Part shown: positions 48,840 to 60,170 of the stretch, piece after piece
Numbering within the stretch: position 1 is the first letter of the stretch
How the letters are laid out: each line of letters begins with the position of its first letter
Position numbers and translations under genes: made by a program
The notes under the pieces: generated by a model
Databases searched by the model: none
What the model was told of the DNA's origin: nothing
What the model saw: only the letters and a program-made list of their open reading frames with translations
NCBI GenBank assembly: GCA_950097015.1
Contig: CATNEN010000001.1
Coordinates: 19,038,501 to 19,102,500, forward strand
Direction of reading: 5' to 3'
DNA length: 64,000 nt
From: Macrostomum hystrix
Lineage: Eukaryota; Platyhelminthes; Macrostomidae

Positions 48840-49062
48840 CACACTTCCTCTCACCCTACTGCTCTCCCTCTCACTCTACTGATCTCCCTCTCACCCTACT
48901 GCTCTCACTCTCACCCTACTGCTCTCCCTCTCACCCTACTGCTCTCCCTCTCACCCTACTGCTCTCCCTCTCACCCTACTGATCTCCCTCTCACCCTACT
49001 GCTCTCACTCTCACCCTACTGCTCTCCCTCTCACCCTACTGCTCTCCCTCTCACGCTACTGC
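48840..49062. repeat. Minisatellite, CTCACCCTACTGCTCTCCCT
   Basis: Some eleven 20-bp units. The reverse complement of the family at 4154-4445. Confidence 0.95.
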
Positions 49063-49063
49063 T

Positions 49064-49392
49064 CGGTGTCCCAATAGATTTGAGCACAGTTTATCGAGTG
49101 GGATTCAATTGAAAATCAATCTAGAAATGATTTCCTACACGACTGAGTTGGTTTCATGATTTCAAATGATTTCCACTCGAACTTATTAACCTGGAAAGTC
49201 ACCTAGAAAATTTTATATTGACTCTGACTATGTCAGTACACTATATGGCTGTCGTCGGTGTCCCAATAGATTTGAGCAGTTTATCGAGTGGGATTCAATT
49301 GAAAATCAATCTAGAAATGATTTCCTACACGACTGAGTTGGTTTCATGATTTCAAATGATTTCCACTCGAACTTATTAACCTGGAAAGTCAA
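49064..49392. repeat. 192-bp satellite dimer, inverted relative to 34661-35034
   Basis: Starts of CGGTGTCCCAATAGATTTGA at 49064 and 49256 give a 192-bp period. Units match the reverse complement of the 34.7-kb satellite. Confidence 0.9.
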
Positions 49393-49469
49393 AGCTTAAA
49401 AAATACAGCGCAGCCTACTAACAGTAGACTTTGAGGATATGCCCCGAATTTAATTTACCCTTCTCACCC

Positions 49470-49600
49470 ACCTCCCACCGGCGGGATCCCACCGGTTTGG
49501 CTATACGCCCCGCCGGCGGGGCGCTTGGCCAAACCGTACGCCTCCCCACCGGCACCCGGCGGGAGGGCGCATAGTGGGGCGTACAGAGGGGCGCATAGTA
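49470..49600. repeat. GC-rich foldback, same family as 3570-3715
   Basis: A perfect 18-bp palindrome (49506-49523, CGCCCCGCCGGCGGGGCG) sits inside a stem GGTTTGGC / GCCAAACC (about 49494-49540). Further CTATACGCC-type and GGGGCGCATAG words follow. Confidence 0.7.
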
Positions 49601-49681
49601 AATGCACCTAACGGCCGTGGACTAGCCGGCCCCAGCTCACGGTAAAAATTAGACGGCTAGCCCAGGTCACCTCACCGTGCC

Positions 49682-49918
49682 ATGAGTCCGGCTAGACGAG
49701 TGCAGCTCATGAGCTCCCTGTGGGAACGTGAAGCGTGGGAACCCCATGATGAAGCGTGGTTGGCTGGGAGGGGTTGTTTACGCGAACTTGGGAACGAACT
49801 AGACGATGGTGCCATACATCCCTATTTGAGCGGGGGACAAAGGGGAACGAACTGTTTTTCCTCTTCCCACCAAAACTCGAATAGTAAAGAGCTCGTCGAG
49901 TCAAAACTTCAAATCTAA
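49682..49918 (+). CDS. Hypothetical small ORF, weak
   Basis: A 78-codon frame begins MSPARRVQLMSSLWEREAWE after the foldback repeat and ends KELVESKLQI. It has a start context GCCATGA and mixed composition, but no homology is recognised and there is no evidence of splicing or a paired promoter. It could equally be chance. Confidence 0.15.
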   Translation: MSPARRVQLMSSLWEREAWEPHDEAWLAGRGCLRELGNELDDGAIHPYLSGGQRGTNCFSSSHQNSNSKELVESKLQI

Positions 49919-50006
49919 TTCTATATCCTATACTAGCTAGAATTGTTAAATAGAAACCTTTTTTATTAGCTCAAATAAGAACTGACAGGTAAGCCAAGTT
50001 TAGGTG

Positions 50007-50180
50007 CCCATGTCGGTTTAATATTTTCGTATTTGTAATAATGTATTGTAAGAGTTTGTGGCATGTCAAAATCAATCCATATTTGTTATTTGACCCATGT
50101 CAGTTTAATATTTTCGTATTTGTAATAATGTATTGTAAGAGTTTGTGGCATGTCAAAATCAATCCATATTTGTTACTGCT
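50007..50180. repeat. 87-bp tandem duplication
   Basis: CCCATGTC-GTTTAATATTTTCG through CAATCCATATTTGTTA occurs twice, starting 50007 and 50094. Confidence 0.9.
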
Positions 50181-51897
50181 GTATAATAATCTACATAGTT
50201 GGAAATTGAAATTGCTGGTATTATAAATATTACTATCAATATTAATAGTAGTGATAGCTCATTAATGCTGCCTGCTAATCAAGCTTTTCATGCAGATCTA
50301 AACAGTGGCATACATAGCCTAGAAATCCATTCCAGGGGTCATTACTGTCTCGGGTGTTACGGCAAGCTCATGCTGATAATTTTCGCTAATTTTTGGTGCT
50401 CAGAATTCTGGTAATTCTAATGGGGCTCCAACCCCTCAGCCACATAGATCGTCACAGCGTCACCTATCCTATATGCAGAGGATAGGCCACCCTCTCCCAT
50501 TCAAATGCACGCTCTCCTATTTCCCCTGTGTTAGGCAGATTTCTGGTAACCCATATGTTACCAGTAATGTTACCAGTATGTTACCGGTAACCCAACATAT
50601 CAAGGTGTCAAATCTTAGATAGTCCAACTCTTAATCAGTGCACCCACACCTGCAGCCCGGAGAAATATGTAACATGCCCTGTGGCCTGTGACTATGACCT
50701 GTTAAGAGTGCCTTCAAGGAAGTGAATATTTCAGTCAAACCAATAAAGAAAAGTTGCGACACAGACTACTAGATGAGGAGTAGTATCAACTGTCAGTCGT
50801 TCTCACTCTGCATCTGGCGCAGGAGAAAAGGGGAATGACGGAGAGATCGGGAGAGAGCAGATGAAAAAAGCACTGTGGAAAGCGGCAGAATTTGAATGTA
50901 ATTGAAAGTTAGAAACAGGAACAGCCTCTATTTGTCAAAGTCAGTGTGTTAAATATAAGGAAAATGCCTGACCATAGCGGGCATGTCTCCTCGAGGCTGA
51001 TGCAGCAGAGGAGAATCTGAGAATCACATGGAATCGAGTCCTCGTTTAATTATTGGTATTAGCATGTAGCATTAATAGAATGGGACCATATAGAGCCAAA
51101 ACACATGTTTATAAAAAATGAGGGCCATTGCATTTGAATTCACATTGAACTGTAACTTTCACAAAAGCAATCAATATTTTTATAGATATTAACTCACACG
51201 CTCGTCCAAAGAGTCGAGCTGCAGGCTGATAGTAGCTAGCTCTGAGAGCAAAAGTATTGCAGTAACTTGAGGCTTGCCTAGAACCAGACAATGGCAGTTT
51301 GACAGCATAGACCTAGTCGTCCATTAGAGTCCATAATGTTGACAAGCGAACAGTCAGGCAGCAAGCAAGGCAGGCTGGAAATGTTTGTGGAAAATGTATT
51401 AATAATATCAATATTTAGTGCAAAAACTGAAAACCATGATTAAACTGTGATTACCTCTTTAAAAGTTGAAAAAACTCAAAGCTTGTGAAATGTGTGCAGC
51501 ATGTGTTTTGACTAGGGCCTGTTAAGAGTACCTTCAAGGAAATGAATATATCAGTCCCACTGGTAGCTATAGAATACTTAAATAGCTGTTCCAAGACCAA
51601 AAAATTCACCATGACCATGCTAAATAATTCCTGAAGAAAAAGTTTCAAAGTAGAACTAATTTTCAAGTTAAGAATTCGAAATTGTATTTCATGAATTTTT
51701 TATGCTTTTTCCTATTAATAGCAATGGTGACATGTTACAGTTTTGGATTTTCTAACTTGACCATTTTGTGGCCCTATAATATGGTATTACTTGACATGCC
51801 TATAGACTCCAAAAATATATAGTTTGCCAATGAAGAGTAGGTAAATAGTTCATGTGACAGACATGTGATTTACATATTGCTAAAAACTTAATTTTAG
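50181..51897. other. No gene recognised upstream of the 51.9-kb gene
   Basis: AT-rich DNA with a small cluster of TGTTACC words (50545-50600). The acceptor before 51898 implies upstream exon or leader sequence somewhere here, but none could be chosen. Confidence 0.4.
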
Positions 51898-53450
51898 ATG
51901 GGACCTACTAGCGGCAATGAATTTCTTCGAAAGAAAGGCTGTGCTAGTAAGTGTTTTATATACAGTAAGACTTAAAGGAATTGGGCATTTCTGCACCTAC
52001 TAACTTGGTTTTTGTTCAGAATTGTACAGCTGACTGGAAAAAAAGAAAAGGGCAGCTTTCTTAGTTTTCTAAAAAATTGGTGACTGCCTTAAAAACTTGG
52101 TAAATATGCTTTCATGGATAATGCTGGTTTGGGTATTAATTTTTCATTTTTTTATTTAAACAGTTAATTCAGTAATGGTGTTGTTCTCTCCCCCAAGGTC
52201 AAGGGGAGATTAACTTAAGCATGGCCTCACTTTTAATTCTGCAGTTCTGGACAAAAGCCTAGTAGTGGAAATCTTGTTTAAATATTTTTACTATCACATA
52301 CCTCTTCATTTCAGCTTGGACTTCAGCATTGCTAGAGAAGTATAGGGGTCTAAGTATAGCAAAAAAAGAACGACTAAGAAAAGCTGCTAAAAATCGACCT
52401 CGCCCAATTGAAAGAATCATTCAGGACTTGGACAAACATAAAGAAACTTACATTGTTATTAGAATTACTGAACATGACAGAGCCAGTTATTACTGTTCTA
52501 AAGATGTCACTGGCACTTTGAGTGGACAGGTCCAAGAAGCATGTAGTTCTATTGTTGATTTTATAAGAGCAGATAAGCAAGCGCAACACAGGCTTCAAAA
52601 TTTGCAGCAGCTTCCTCAAACAGAAGGAAAGTTTGAAGAAATTATTAAAAAGGGTGTTGTCTACATGCGCAAAGAGCTTAGTAAAATAGCTAAGGACGCT
52701 TATGAAAGGGCAGGCAACTCTGGTGCAATTCAATGGGCACTTATAGCTTCTGATTTAGCTACAGGTCAGAAGAAAGGGCCAGGACGTTTTATTCCCAACT
52801 TCTCTTCACCCCATAATCTTAACCAACAGCAATGTGTTGCACAATTTCAGGCAATTTCTGATCATGGTGAAGTAAAATTTTGGTCTCATTCAGAATGGAA
52901 TGAGAGAAATGTAGCACCTACAATTAGCACAGAAGGTACTCTGGCAAACCAAAATCAAGCATTGCTTGTTGGCATGCAAGGTACTAGTGCAAATGGTAAT
53001 GATTCTGCAATAGTGGCTACACAGCAAAATGACTATGCTGCTGAGGCTGAGATAAGCCTCAATGAAGAATGTAGTCAAAGTGCAGAAGCATCACAAAGTA
53101 ATGTCAATGATATTACCAGTCTCAACATTACTACTTCAAATATCAATAGTATTGACAATTTATTCCAAAATCCAGATGCTTATTTAGAAGACATTCATTT
53201 GCAGCAACTTAGAAGTTCTCAAAATCAAGTAATACATAGTCACCTACGTCTTGCTCAGTTTTCGCAGAATTATTACCCAGGTATGTTATTGCCACAAGAA
53301 ATACAGATATCTGAGTCTCAAGTACCTCCTCAGGTACCTTTACAATTTTCATTACCAAGTCTGTCACATATGACACAGCAAAGTGCTGCTGAAGAACATG
53401 TTATCTCACAACAGCCAAACAGTAGGACAGTCCATCTTTTTCCTAGATAG
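51898..53450 (+). CDS. Spliced gene of unknown function, 394 residues
   Basis: An exon starting at ATG 51898 (preceded by TTAATTTTAG) encodes MGPTSGNEFLRKKGCA and ends at 51946 before GTAAGTG. Exon 2 starts at 52315 after CCTCTTCATTTCAG. The join is in phase and leads through TWTSALLEKYRGLSIAKKER into a frame open to TAG 53448-53450. Residues about 17-170 are folded-looking and charged: KNRPRPIERIIQDLDKHKET, YIVIRITEHDRASYYCSKD, IIKKGVVYMRKELSKIAKDA, and GAIQWALIASDLATGQKKGP. The remainder is asparagine/glutamine/serine-rich, as in transcriptional regulators. AT-rich codon use fits the surrounding host DNA rather than the GC-rich elements. I recognise no family; more 5' exons may exist because an acceptor directly precedes the ATG. 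Confidence 0.6.
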
Positions 53451-54173
53451 ACTAGACTGCAAATTGTTAAATAAAACAGTTCAGTATATTGCACTTTATA
53501 GATAAGTCTTAAAAATTGACCAAAGCTCTGAATACCTTGCACTCTAAATCTATGGGCACTTCTGGAAACCTTCTCGCTTGGCAAAAATGGATAAAAATAT
53601 AGGTAGATTCAGCTGTCAACTCACTATTTAAATCTGAGATCCATATTTGCCATCTGGTGTGCCTGATAATCTTTTGTATACAGTTATTTTGCTACTATAC
53701 AAGGTGATAACCTTTATTCTAGCATTATAAAAATGTTTACAATAGAGAGCCAATTCTAGTTAAAAATTACCAATATATATTATGTTTTACATATAAATAT
53801 TTATTCAATCCTTAAACTGAAGGAATTCCTCTAGCCAAATAGGGTTGTAACTGTAACATTTATTCCAATAAAAACATATAATAGCTAAATTTAAGCTAAG
53901 AAATTAGTTTCTTCATATAGGACTAGCTACTTCTGTTCTGTCCTCTTCAAAAGAGACTTTAATTTTTTAAAGATTCGCATAGGGCATATCTATAGCTATG
54001 CTATAGCAAATGTTTACAAGAAACTCACATAGATAATTCACACAAATGATATATGTGATCCTACATTAGTACTACTGTTTGTTGTATCAACACTTCCTTG
54101 AATCATGTTTGTTAATTTCCAAGAAACATAATTTGCGTGATTAACGAGTTTGGCAATACATAAATAATTTCAG
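53451..54173. other. 3' flank; no gene recognised
   Basis: AT-rich, with AATAAA at about 53470 (in TTAAATAAAACAG) that could polyadenylate the preceding gene, and a further AATAAA at about 53869. Confidence 0.45.
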
Positions 54174-55322
54174 GCATCAAAGAAAAAATCAAGTGGACGA
54201 AAGAAGGGTCGGGCCGACGCCCGTCCCTTGCGGGCCCCGCCCCGCCCCCCGCCACCGCCAACGCCGCCACCATCGCCGCCACCGTCCGGGCTTCATATGC
54301 CCGGGTGGCCGGTGCTCCCCCCCCGATCCCGACCCAGCCTGCCCCTGCCCCAGTCCGCCCTCTTCTCCCCGCCCAACCCAACCTTCCAGCCCGCCCCATC
54401 CCTCCTCAACCCAACCCAGGCCCACAACCCACCCTTACGACCCCTGCCCCAGTCGGCCAACCCCCCGTCCAGCCCGCCCCATCCCTCCTCAACCCAACCC
54501 AGGCCCACAACCCACCCTTACCACCCCTGCCCCAGTCGGCCAACCCCCCGTCCAGCCCGCCCCATCCCTCCTCAACCCAACCCAGGCCCACAACCCACCC
54601 TTACCACCCCTGCCCCAGTCGGCCAACCCCCCCGTCCAGCCCGTCCCATCCCTCCCCAACCCAACCCAGGCCCAGCCCACCCTTCCCCCCGTTCCCACCA
54701 GCAGCAGCATAGTCGCCGCGGCCGCCCTCATCATCGGGGAGGCCGCAAGTGGCGTAATTGGAAGGCTAATGTGAGTTTCTGTGCCTTTATATAGTGTTGT
54801 TGACAAAGACCCTCCTAACTCTATAAATTAATTCTTCAGTGCAGTCAATAGCAGAAATATGCATTTATTCGTTGATTCGGGGTTTTGGGATTTACAGCTT
54901 TAATCCCAGATCCCAAGTCCTTCTCTGATCCACAAAGCCTTCTCCAAAATCCCACTTCTTCAGTTATTGACTTTATCATGCAATCATCCCCGTTCATTAG
55001 TTATCCTATTTCATGAGTTATCCCCGTTACTCAGTTATACAGGATTGTACTAACAACCGTCCTTCGTCCTTGCTCTATATTTTTCTTTTAAAAATTTGCA
55101 GAGAGACAGCGTGCGAGCCTACCTGCTCCTGATGGAGCAGGTAAAGCTCCGGAGTCTGTCCGCCTATTGCCGAGGGTGAGTAAATTTTTTGTCAGATTCA
55201 CAGCTAACGATGGAATCAATTCAATTGCCAGAAGGCCTTGTATTTTGCAGAAATATCGGTTTCATGCCGCCCTGGCATTGGGGCCCGGGCGGGCCGCCAG
55301 GAGGCGGCGGGATCGCTTTCTG
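54174..55322 (+). CDS. Spliced proline-rich gene, internal exons
   Basis: Three exons with matching phases: 54174-54770 (acceptor AATAATTTCAG, donor GTGAGT), 55102-55175 (acceptor TTTGCAG, donor GTGAG) and 55251-55322 (acceptor TATTTTGCAG, donor GTGAGT). The first opens ASKKKSSGRKKGRADARP and becomes almost wholly proline-rich because of an 83-bp repeat (about 54400-54690), ending RGGRKWRNWKAN. The second encodes RDSVRAYLLLMEQVKLRSLS, a likely helix. The third is GC-rich and glycine/proline-rich in the matching phase (the alternative phase gives a basic helix). No first or last exon was found. Function unknown; the basic start and proline tract suggest an RNA- or cytoskeleton-associated low-complexity protein (speculative). 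Confidence 0.45.
54400..54690. repeat. 83-bp tandem repeat within an exon
   Basis: CCCACAACCCACCCTTA-type starts at 54421, 54504 and 54587 give an 83-bp period. Since 83 is not a multiple of three, each successive unit is read in a different frame, yet all three plus frames remain open. Confidence 0.9.
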
Positions 55323-55554
55323 GTGAGTTCTGGGGAAGCAAAAATTTGGAAAAGTCGGTCCAGCCAAAAAATAAATACGCTATTTTCTGTCTATGTGTGC
55401 CTGATCCTGTCTATCTGCCCTGCCCCTGTGTAAATCGGGCAATTTTATTGGCCACAAGTCTTAGAAAAAAGGAAGATATCAGCTCCGCTTCCAGTCCAAA
55501 TTTTAATTTTAGAATGTGAATAGCAATTAAGCCGCCCCGAGTTATTCAGTTATT
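55323..55554. other. Downstream of the proline-rich exons; nothing more seen
   Basis: No further exon with good splice signals was identified. Confidence 0.35.
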
Positions 55555-55815
55555 AAAAAATTCGTCACTAACTAAATTCGTCACTTCATCAGATATCCCC
55601 TTAAGCAGCTATCCCCTTTCACCAGTTATCCCCCATCTACAGTTATCCCATATCGGCAGAAATCCCATTTCATCAGATAGCCCACTTCAGGAGTAATCCC
55701 ACTTAACCTGTTATCTTACTTCAGCAGTTATCTAACTTCATCAGTAATTCAACTTCTGCAGTTTTCCCAGTGCAGCAGTTATCCCACTTCAGCAGTTATC
55801 CCACATCAGGGGTAG
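55555..55815. repeat. Minisatellite, CAGTTATCCCACTTCAG
   Basis: About fourteen degenerate 17-20 bp units. Related CAGTTATCC words begin earlier at 54995-55040. Confidence 0.85.
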
Positions 55816-56180
55816 CAGGGGCCATCAGATTAGCGAGTTTAAAAAATATGTTTATCCAGACGCAAATGTATTTTATCTTCAAGGGCAATAAATTTCGAAG
55901 GTCCCAGCGAAAAAAGTAAATTTCTATGTGCATCCGTTTAAAAAAGACATCGCTTAGAAAAGTGGCCTTTAATAAAATTTACAGTCTTTAAGTGTCGCGA
56001 CCTTCTACTCTAGTAGTCCTTGCAAATAACTACTAATTTTGACTACTAACTAAACTTTTCCGTTTAGCTTCCAGTGCAGATGCTGCTATATAGGGGTCCT
56101 TTGACTAAACCCTTCTCACACCGAGCCAAACTAACGGCCGTTTAATTTATCGATCCTTCCAAACCAAAAATATTTGTCAG

Positions 56181-56290
56181 TCATTTAACACCCACCCCAT
56201 TCCCAAAACCCCATATTCGCGTGCGATTCGCTGTGATTCATTTAATGACACCCACCCCATTTCCCAAACCCCATAATCGCGTGTCCTCTC
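56181..56290. repeat. 57-bp direct duplication
   Basis: TCATTTAA-CACCCACCCCAT, then CCCAAACCCCATA-TCGCGTG, occurs twice, from 56181 and 56238. Confidence 0.85.
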
Positions 56291-56634
56291 TGTCTTGAGG
56301 CTCCTGGCTTGCCTATTATGGTGTCCTGCATATCACACCATCTATTTAACACAAGACCAGAACAAAGACGCTCGTTCAGTCTCGACTCTCAAACTAATTT
56401 TGTCATTAGACAGTGGACTTGTTGATTCTACTAAGAAAGAAATTGTTTATCGAATCTAATAAACTTCAGTACATCTTTATTTTTATAACGTTGAGATTTG
56501 CAAAGACTATCTGAGATTCAGAAAAAGAGAAGAACTCTGAAAAGAACATATTCTCATCGCATTCTCCCTAACTCTCCTCTTTATTAAAGACCAAGGAACA
56601 ACTAAACATCATTATTTCGTTTCTTTTACTAAAA

Positions 56635-56862
56635 ATGGCTAATTTTGTTGACTATATTATTGACTATTTTCGTATTGTGGATTGTTTATATTGTTCATTG
56701 TTTAATTCGGGCAGACAGGAGGGAGTGAGGGGCGGAGAGGAGAGAATTGAGATCATGGGATTGGAAAGGGGATCGTGGGATTGGAAAGTGGTCAGTGCCC
56801 TCCTTGCTAGAGAGGGGTCAGTGCCCTCCCTGCTAGAGAGGGGTCAGTGCCCTCCCTGCTAG
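56635..56862 (+). CDS. Hypothetical ORF running into a minisatellite
   Basis: ATG 56635 in good context (AAAAATGGC) opens MANFVDYIIDYFRIVDCLYC and then passes into the GTCAGTGCCCTCCCTGC repeat, where it stops. The leader (56380-56634) resembles an ordinary 5' UTR with pyrimidine-rich stretches. Only the first 25 residues are non-repetitive; no family is seen. It may be a gene fragment interrupted by repeat expansion. Confidence 0.2.
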   Translation: MANFVDYIIDYFRIVDCLYCSLFNSGRQEGVRGGEERIEIMGLERGSWDWKVVSALLAREGSVPSLLERGQCPPC

Positions 56863-57010
56863 AGGGGCCAGTTCCCTCCCTGCTAGAGTGATCAGTGCCC
56901 TCCCTGCTAGAGTGATCAGTGCCCTCCCTGCTAGAGGGGTCAGTGCCCCCATGTTATAGAGGGGACCAGTGCCCTCAGGCAAGCAGGCAGGCAGGCAGGT
57001 AGGCAGACAG
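56780..57010. repeat. Minisatellite, GTCAGTGCCCTCCCTGCTAGAG
   Basis: Eight or so 24-27 bp units, followed by (CAGG)n and (AGACAGG)n tracts at 56975-57035. Confidence 0.9.
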
Positions 57011-57039
57011 ACAGGTAGACAGACAGGACAGGAGCAGAT

Positions 57040-59150
57040 ATCTACCCCATACTTTACTTGTATGGCTTACTAAATCTAGCCCAAATCTACCAAACCCAAC
57101 CCCAACCCCACCCAATGCAGCCTCCTCTCCACTCCACCCTAGCTCTCCACCCTCTAAGCTTCTACTCTTCTACTTACACTTCCACTTCTTCCATGTGTTC
57201 ATGAGCCATGACCCATGTGCTCAAATCTCTATCTGGCCTACAAGATAGAAATGGTTACCAACCCTGTCCTAATAGGTCAGTGTCCATAGATCTTATATTC
57301 CCTAGATAACCTACTCCCCATTCAAGCAATGTGAAAAATGTGATCCCACCAAAAACATTTTATAAACCTGACCATGTCCATGCTCACTCAGAGCTCAAGT
57401 TCAGTAGCTATGAGACATAGGCAGTTATTTTTGTTTGGATGGCATTAAAAAGATGTAGCAGAAATTTCTTTTGTTGCCAATGTTTCCTACCTGTGTGAGC
57501 TATGCTCAATAGTAAATAGATGGTGCCAGAGTATTAAACTCATGTAGCTGCTGTATGAGGAGCTGCGCCACCCAAGTGCCACAGGGCCACAGGGATCCTT
57601 TTCCCTTCCTCCAATTCCTATTCACTCATATTCCTATCCTTCTAGCCTACACATAATTGTAGTCTATACTTTGACAGCACTTCATATGGCACCACAGAAC
57701 ATTAAACAACATTAGCACTTGGCATTTTTTTCAAGTCTCTTATTGTTTCTTTGCATGGGGCGTAGGTATATTTACTAGGCATACTCTTGCTATAAAATGC
57801 AACATGTAAAATGAATATTTACATAAAATACTGGCAATTTTCTCTCAAGCTACTGAGCTTACACCAAATTAGAAATACATTGGGTCTAGGGGCACACAAA
57901 AGTCCCTAGAGTGCTACATCTAGGTAATAAAGATCCATGGATTTGTCAATGATTAGAATAGTTATAACGTGTTACATGACACTCATAAAACAAAGTCATA
58001 CACAGTCATAGACAGTTACAGATGACAGATGTTAGACTTTGGTTCCAATTTTCTTATTTCTTCCCCTCATCCTATTAGATCTTTCATCTAAAAGCACAAT
58101 TCTTTTAAATCTGTGACCTATGAAGTGGGTGCAAATTGGCAAGTATACCATACTGACCATACCATTTTTGGAATTGAATATACAATAGTCAATTAGTTTA
58201 CTTTGGATTACATATTCCACTAATTATCAATTCAATCATAGAATAAAGCCCTGCGGAATTTTTTAGGGCTACAGAAAAAAGGCCAAACTGCAATGGCAAC
58301 ACTAGTCCTTGATCCTAGGCTCCCAGCTCAGATCCCATATCCCAGTAGTTGCTTGGAAATCTTAATAAGAATTTATATTCCTGGGTCTTAATTTTATTTA
58401 GAATAATACATTGCTTCTATACAATTATGACGAGTGGCCAGCCAATAAGCTATGCGTATAGACCCACTATACAGTTTTTTTATTCTAATATTAAGACTTA
58501 TTAAGATAAACATAAATTCTGTAGCCTATGTAAAAAGGCTTGGATAGCTCACTATTTATAATACACTGAAACTTATAGGGGGCCTACTCTTAGAGGTCTA
58601 CATTATAATACATAAATGGAATGTGGGTGCATTTATTTAGTGATGATCATAGCAGGTCACATATTAGCTATGAGCCAAGCTGACAAGTAAGGACAGTGGC
58701 ACTGGGTTGAGAGCAGTAGATTCATATTGTTTGAGTTGAATGCTTCGACTGTGCAAGTCAAACATAAAACAAACAACAGACTCATACTGCCTCCCCAAGC
58801 CTGTGATTAGCAGTAACAGTTGTCCAGCTCTGCACATTACTTTATATTGTATTCTGCTAAATTTCAATATTCTCCGCTTTCACATTATGCCTCGCTTTTA
58901 TACCGTGAAACAAGCAATTTATAACTTGACGTACCCTTGTCTTCATATAAATTGACCGCGAAACGTTAATTTAAATGGTCCCTCATAACATACGGTGTAG
59001 AAACCATCTTTCCTAGAAAGCAAGTCGTTTCATAACGTAACTGTTGTTGCTCGGTCGTATAAAATCTCTCTTTAATTATATGACTTTCCGATGCTCATTT
59101 AAATGGGCTAACTCTTCCACAGAGCATGTCTTACAACACATTATTGTTAT
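57040..59150. other. No gene recognised
   Basis: Two kilobases of AT-rich DNA with only short, non-conserved open frames on both strands. No arrays or RNA genes are evident. Confidence 0.5.
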
Positions 59151-59326
59151 TGCTCACTTAAATTTTCTCCTTTGGGGAAACTGTCAACTTTCATTGCCTC
59201 CCAATCATAATACTAATTTTCAAAATTATTCCTTTAATCCTACTTCTAAGTTGGAATTCTATTTTCCTAATTGAAATTTACTCGTAATTTTAAATTGCAT
59301 TTAATGCATTAAATGCAAAATTACAG
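59151..59326 (+). repeat. Duplicated intron/leader segment, copy 1
   Basis: GGGGAAACTGTCAACTTTCA, AATTCTATTTTCCTAATTG, and TTGCATTTAATGCATTA recur in order at 60755-60904. Both copies end at an AG acceptor just before a paralogous coding exon. Confidence 0.8.
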
Positions 59327-59329
59327 AAG

Positions 59330-59349
59330 ATGGTGGATGCTCCGCCGCA

Positions 59350-59382
<33 letters not shown>

Positions 59383-59458
59383 GCGTGTCGCGGAGCGAAG
59401 ATTGGTTAGACTGAGACGCCTAAGATCAGGCAATCTTCGGCTGAATGTGCGGACTTAA
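59330..59458 (+). CDS. Small proline/arginine protein, paralogue of 60906-61031
   Basis: Directly after a likely splice acceptor (AAATTACAG), ATG 59330 encodes 42 residues: MVDAPPQ, a run of eleven prolines from CCG repeats, then RVAERRLVRLRRLRSGNLRL and a short end. The paralogue at 60906 has MDAPLPPPPPPPP then GRRLRRLRRLRSANLRL, so start, proline run and basic end are conserved although the C-termini differ. This may be the last exon of a longer gene, since the acceptor lies three bases before the ATG. No domain is recognised; the basic leucine/arginine end could bind nucleic acid. Confidence 0.4.
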
Positions 59459-59638
59459 AATATTAGAATATTATACATAGTTGAATATTTATAGTTGATT
59501 ATTAGTTGATTACTTATAGTTGATTTATAGCTGATTCTATAGTTGAATATTATTTTGAATATTATATATTCAATTAAATATTTCTAATTGAATTAATTAA
59601 TTCAAAGTCCGCATATTCAGCCGAAGATTAGTTGATAA

Positions 59639-60135
59639 TGTTGACAATTGATGTGTATGCCGAATGCACAGTTTCTTTATTTAGTTTTAGTTTGTTAGTT
59701 TGTCAATGTTGACAATTGATGTGTATGCCGAATGCACAGTTTCTTTATTTAGTTTTAGTTTGTTAGTTTGTCAATGTTGACAATTGATGTGTATGCCGAA
59801 TGCACAGTTTCTTTATTTAGTTTTAGTTTGTTAGTTTGTCAATGTTGACAATTGATGTGTATGCCGAATGCACAGTTTCTTTATTTAGTTTTAGTTTGTT
59901 AGTTTGTCAATGTTGACAATTGATGTGTATGCCGAATGCACAGTTTCTTTATTTAGTATTAGTTTGTTAGTTTGTCAATGTTGACAATTGATGTGTATGC
60001 CGAATGCACAGTTTCTTTATTTAGTTTTAGTTTGTTAGTTTGTCAATGTTGACAATTGATGTGTATGCCGAATGCACAGTTTCTTTATTTAGTTTTAGTT
60101 TGGTAGTTTGTCAATGTTGACAATGTTTCTCAATG
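59639..60135. repeat. 68-bp tandem array, seven copies plus a partial
   Basis: Starts of TGTTGACAATTGATGTGTAT fall at 59639, 59707, 59775, 59843, 59911, 59979 and 60047, with almost no variation between units, suggesting recent amplification. A partial eighth unit begins at 60115. Confidence 0.97.
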
Positions 60136-60170
60136 TTTTGCCTGAAGTATAATGTCCATGTCAACGATGG

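Noticed and set aside
49707-49904. Minus-strand ORF opposite the weak 49682 frame
   Set aside because: No motif or start context; either or both may be chance.
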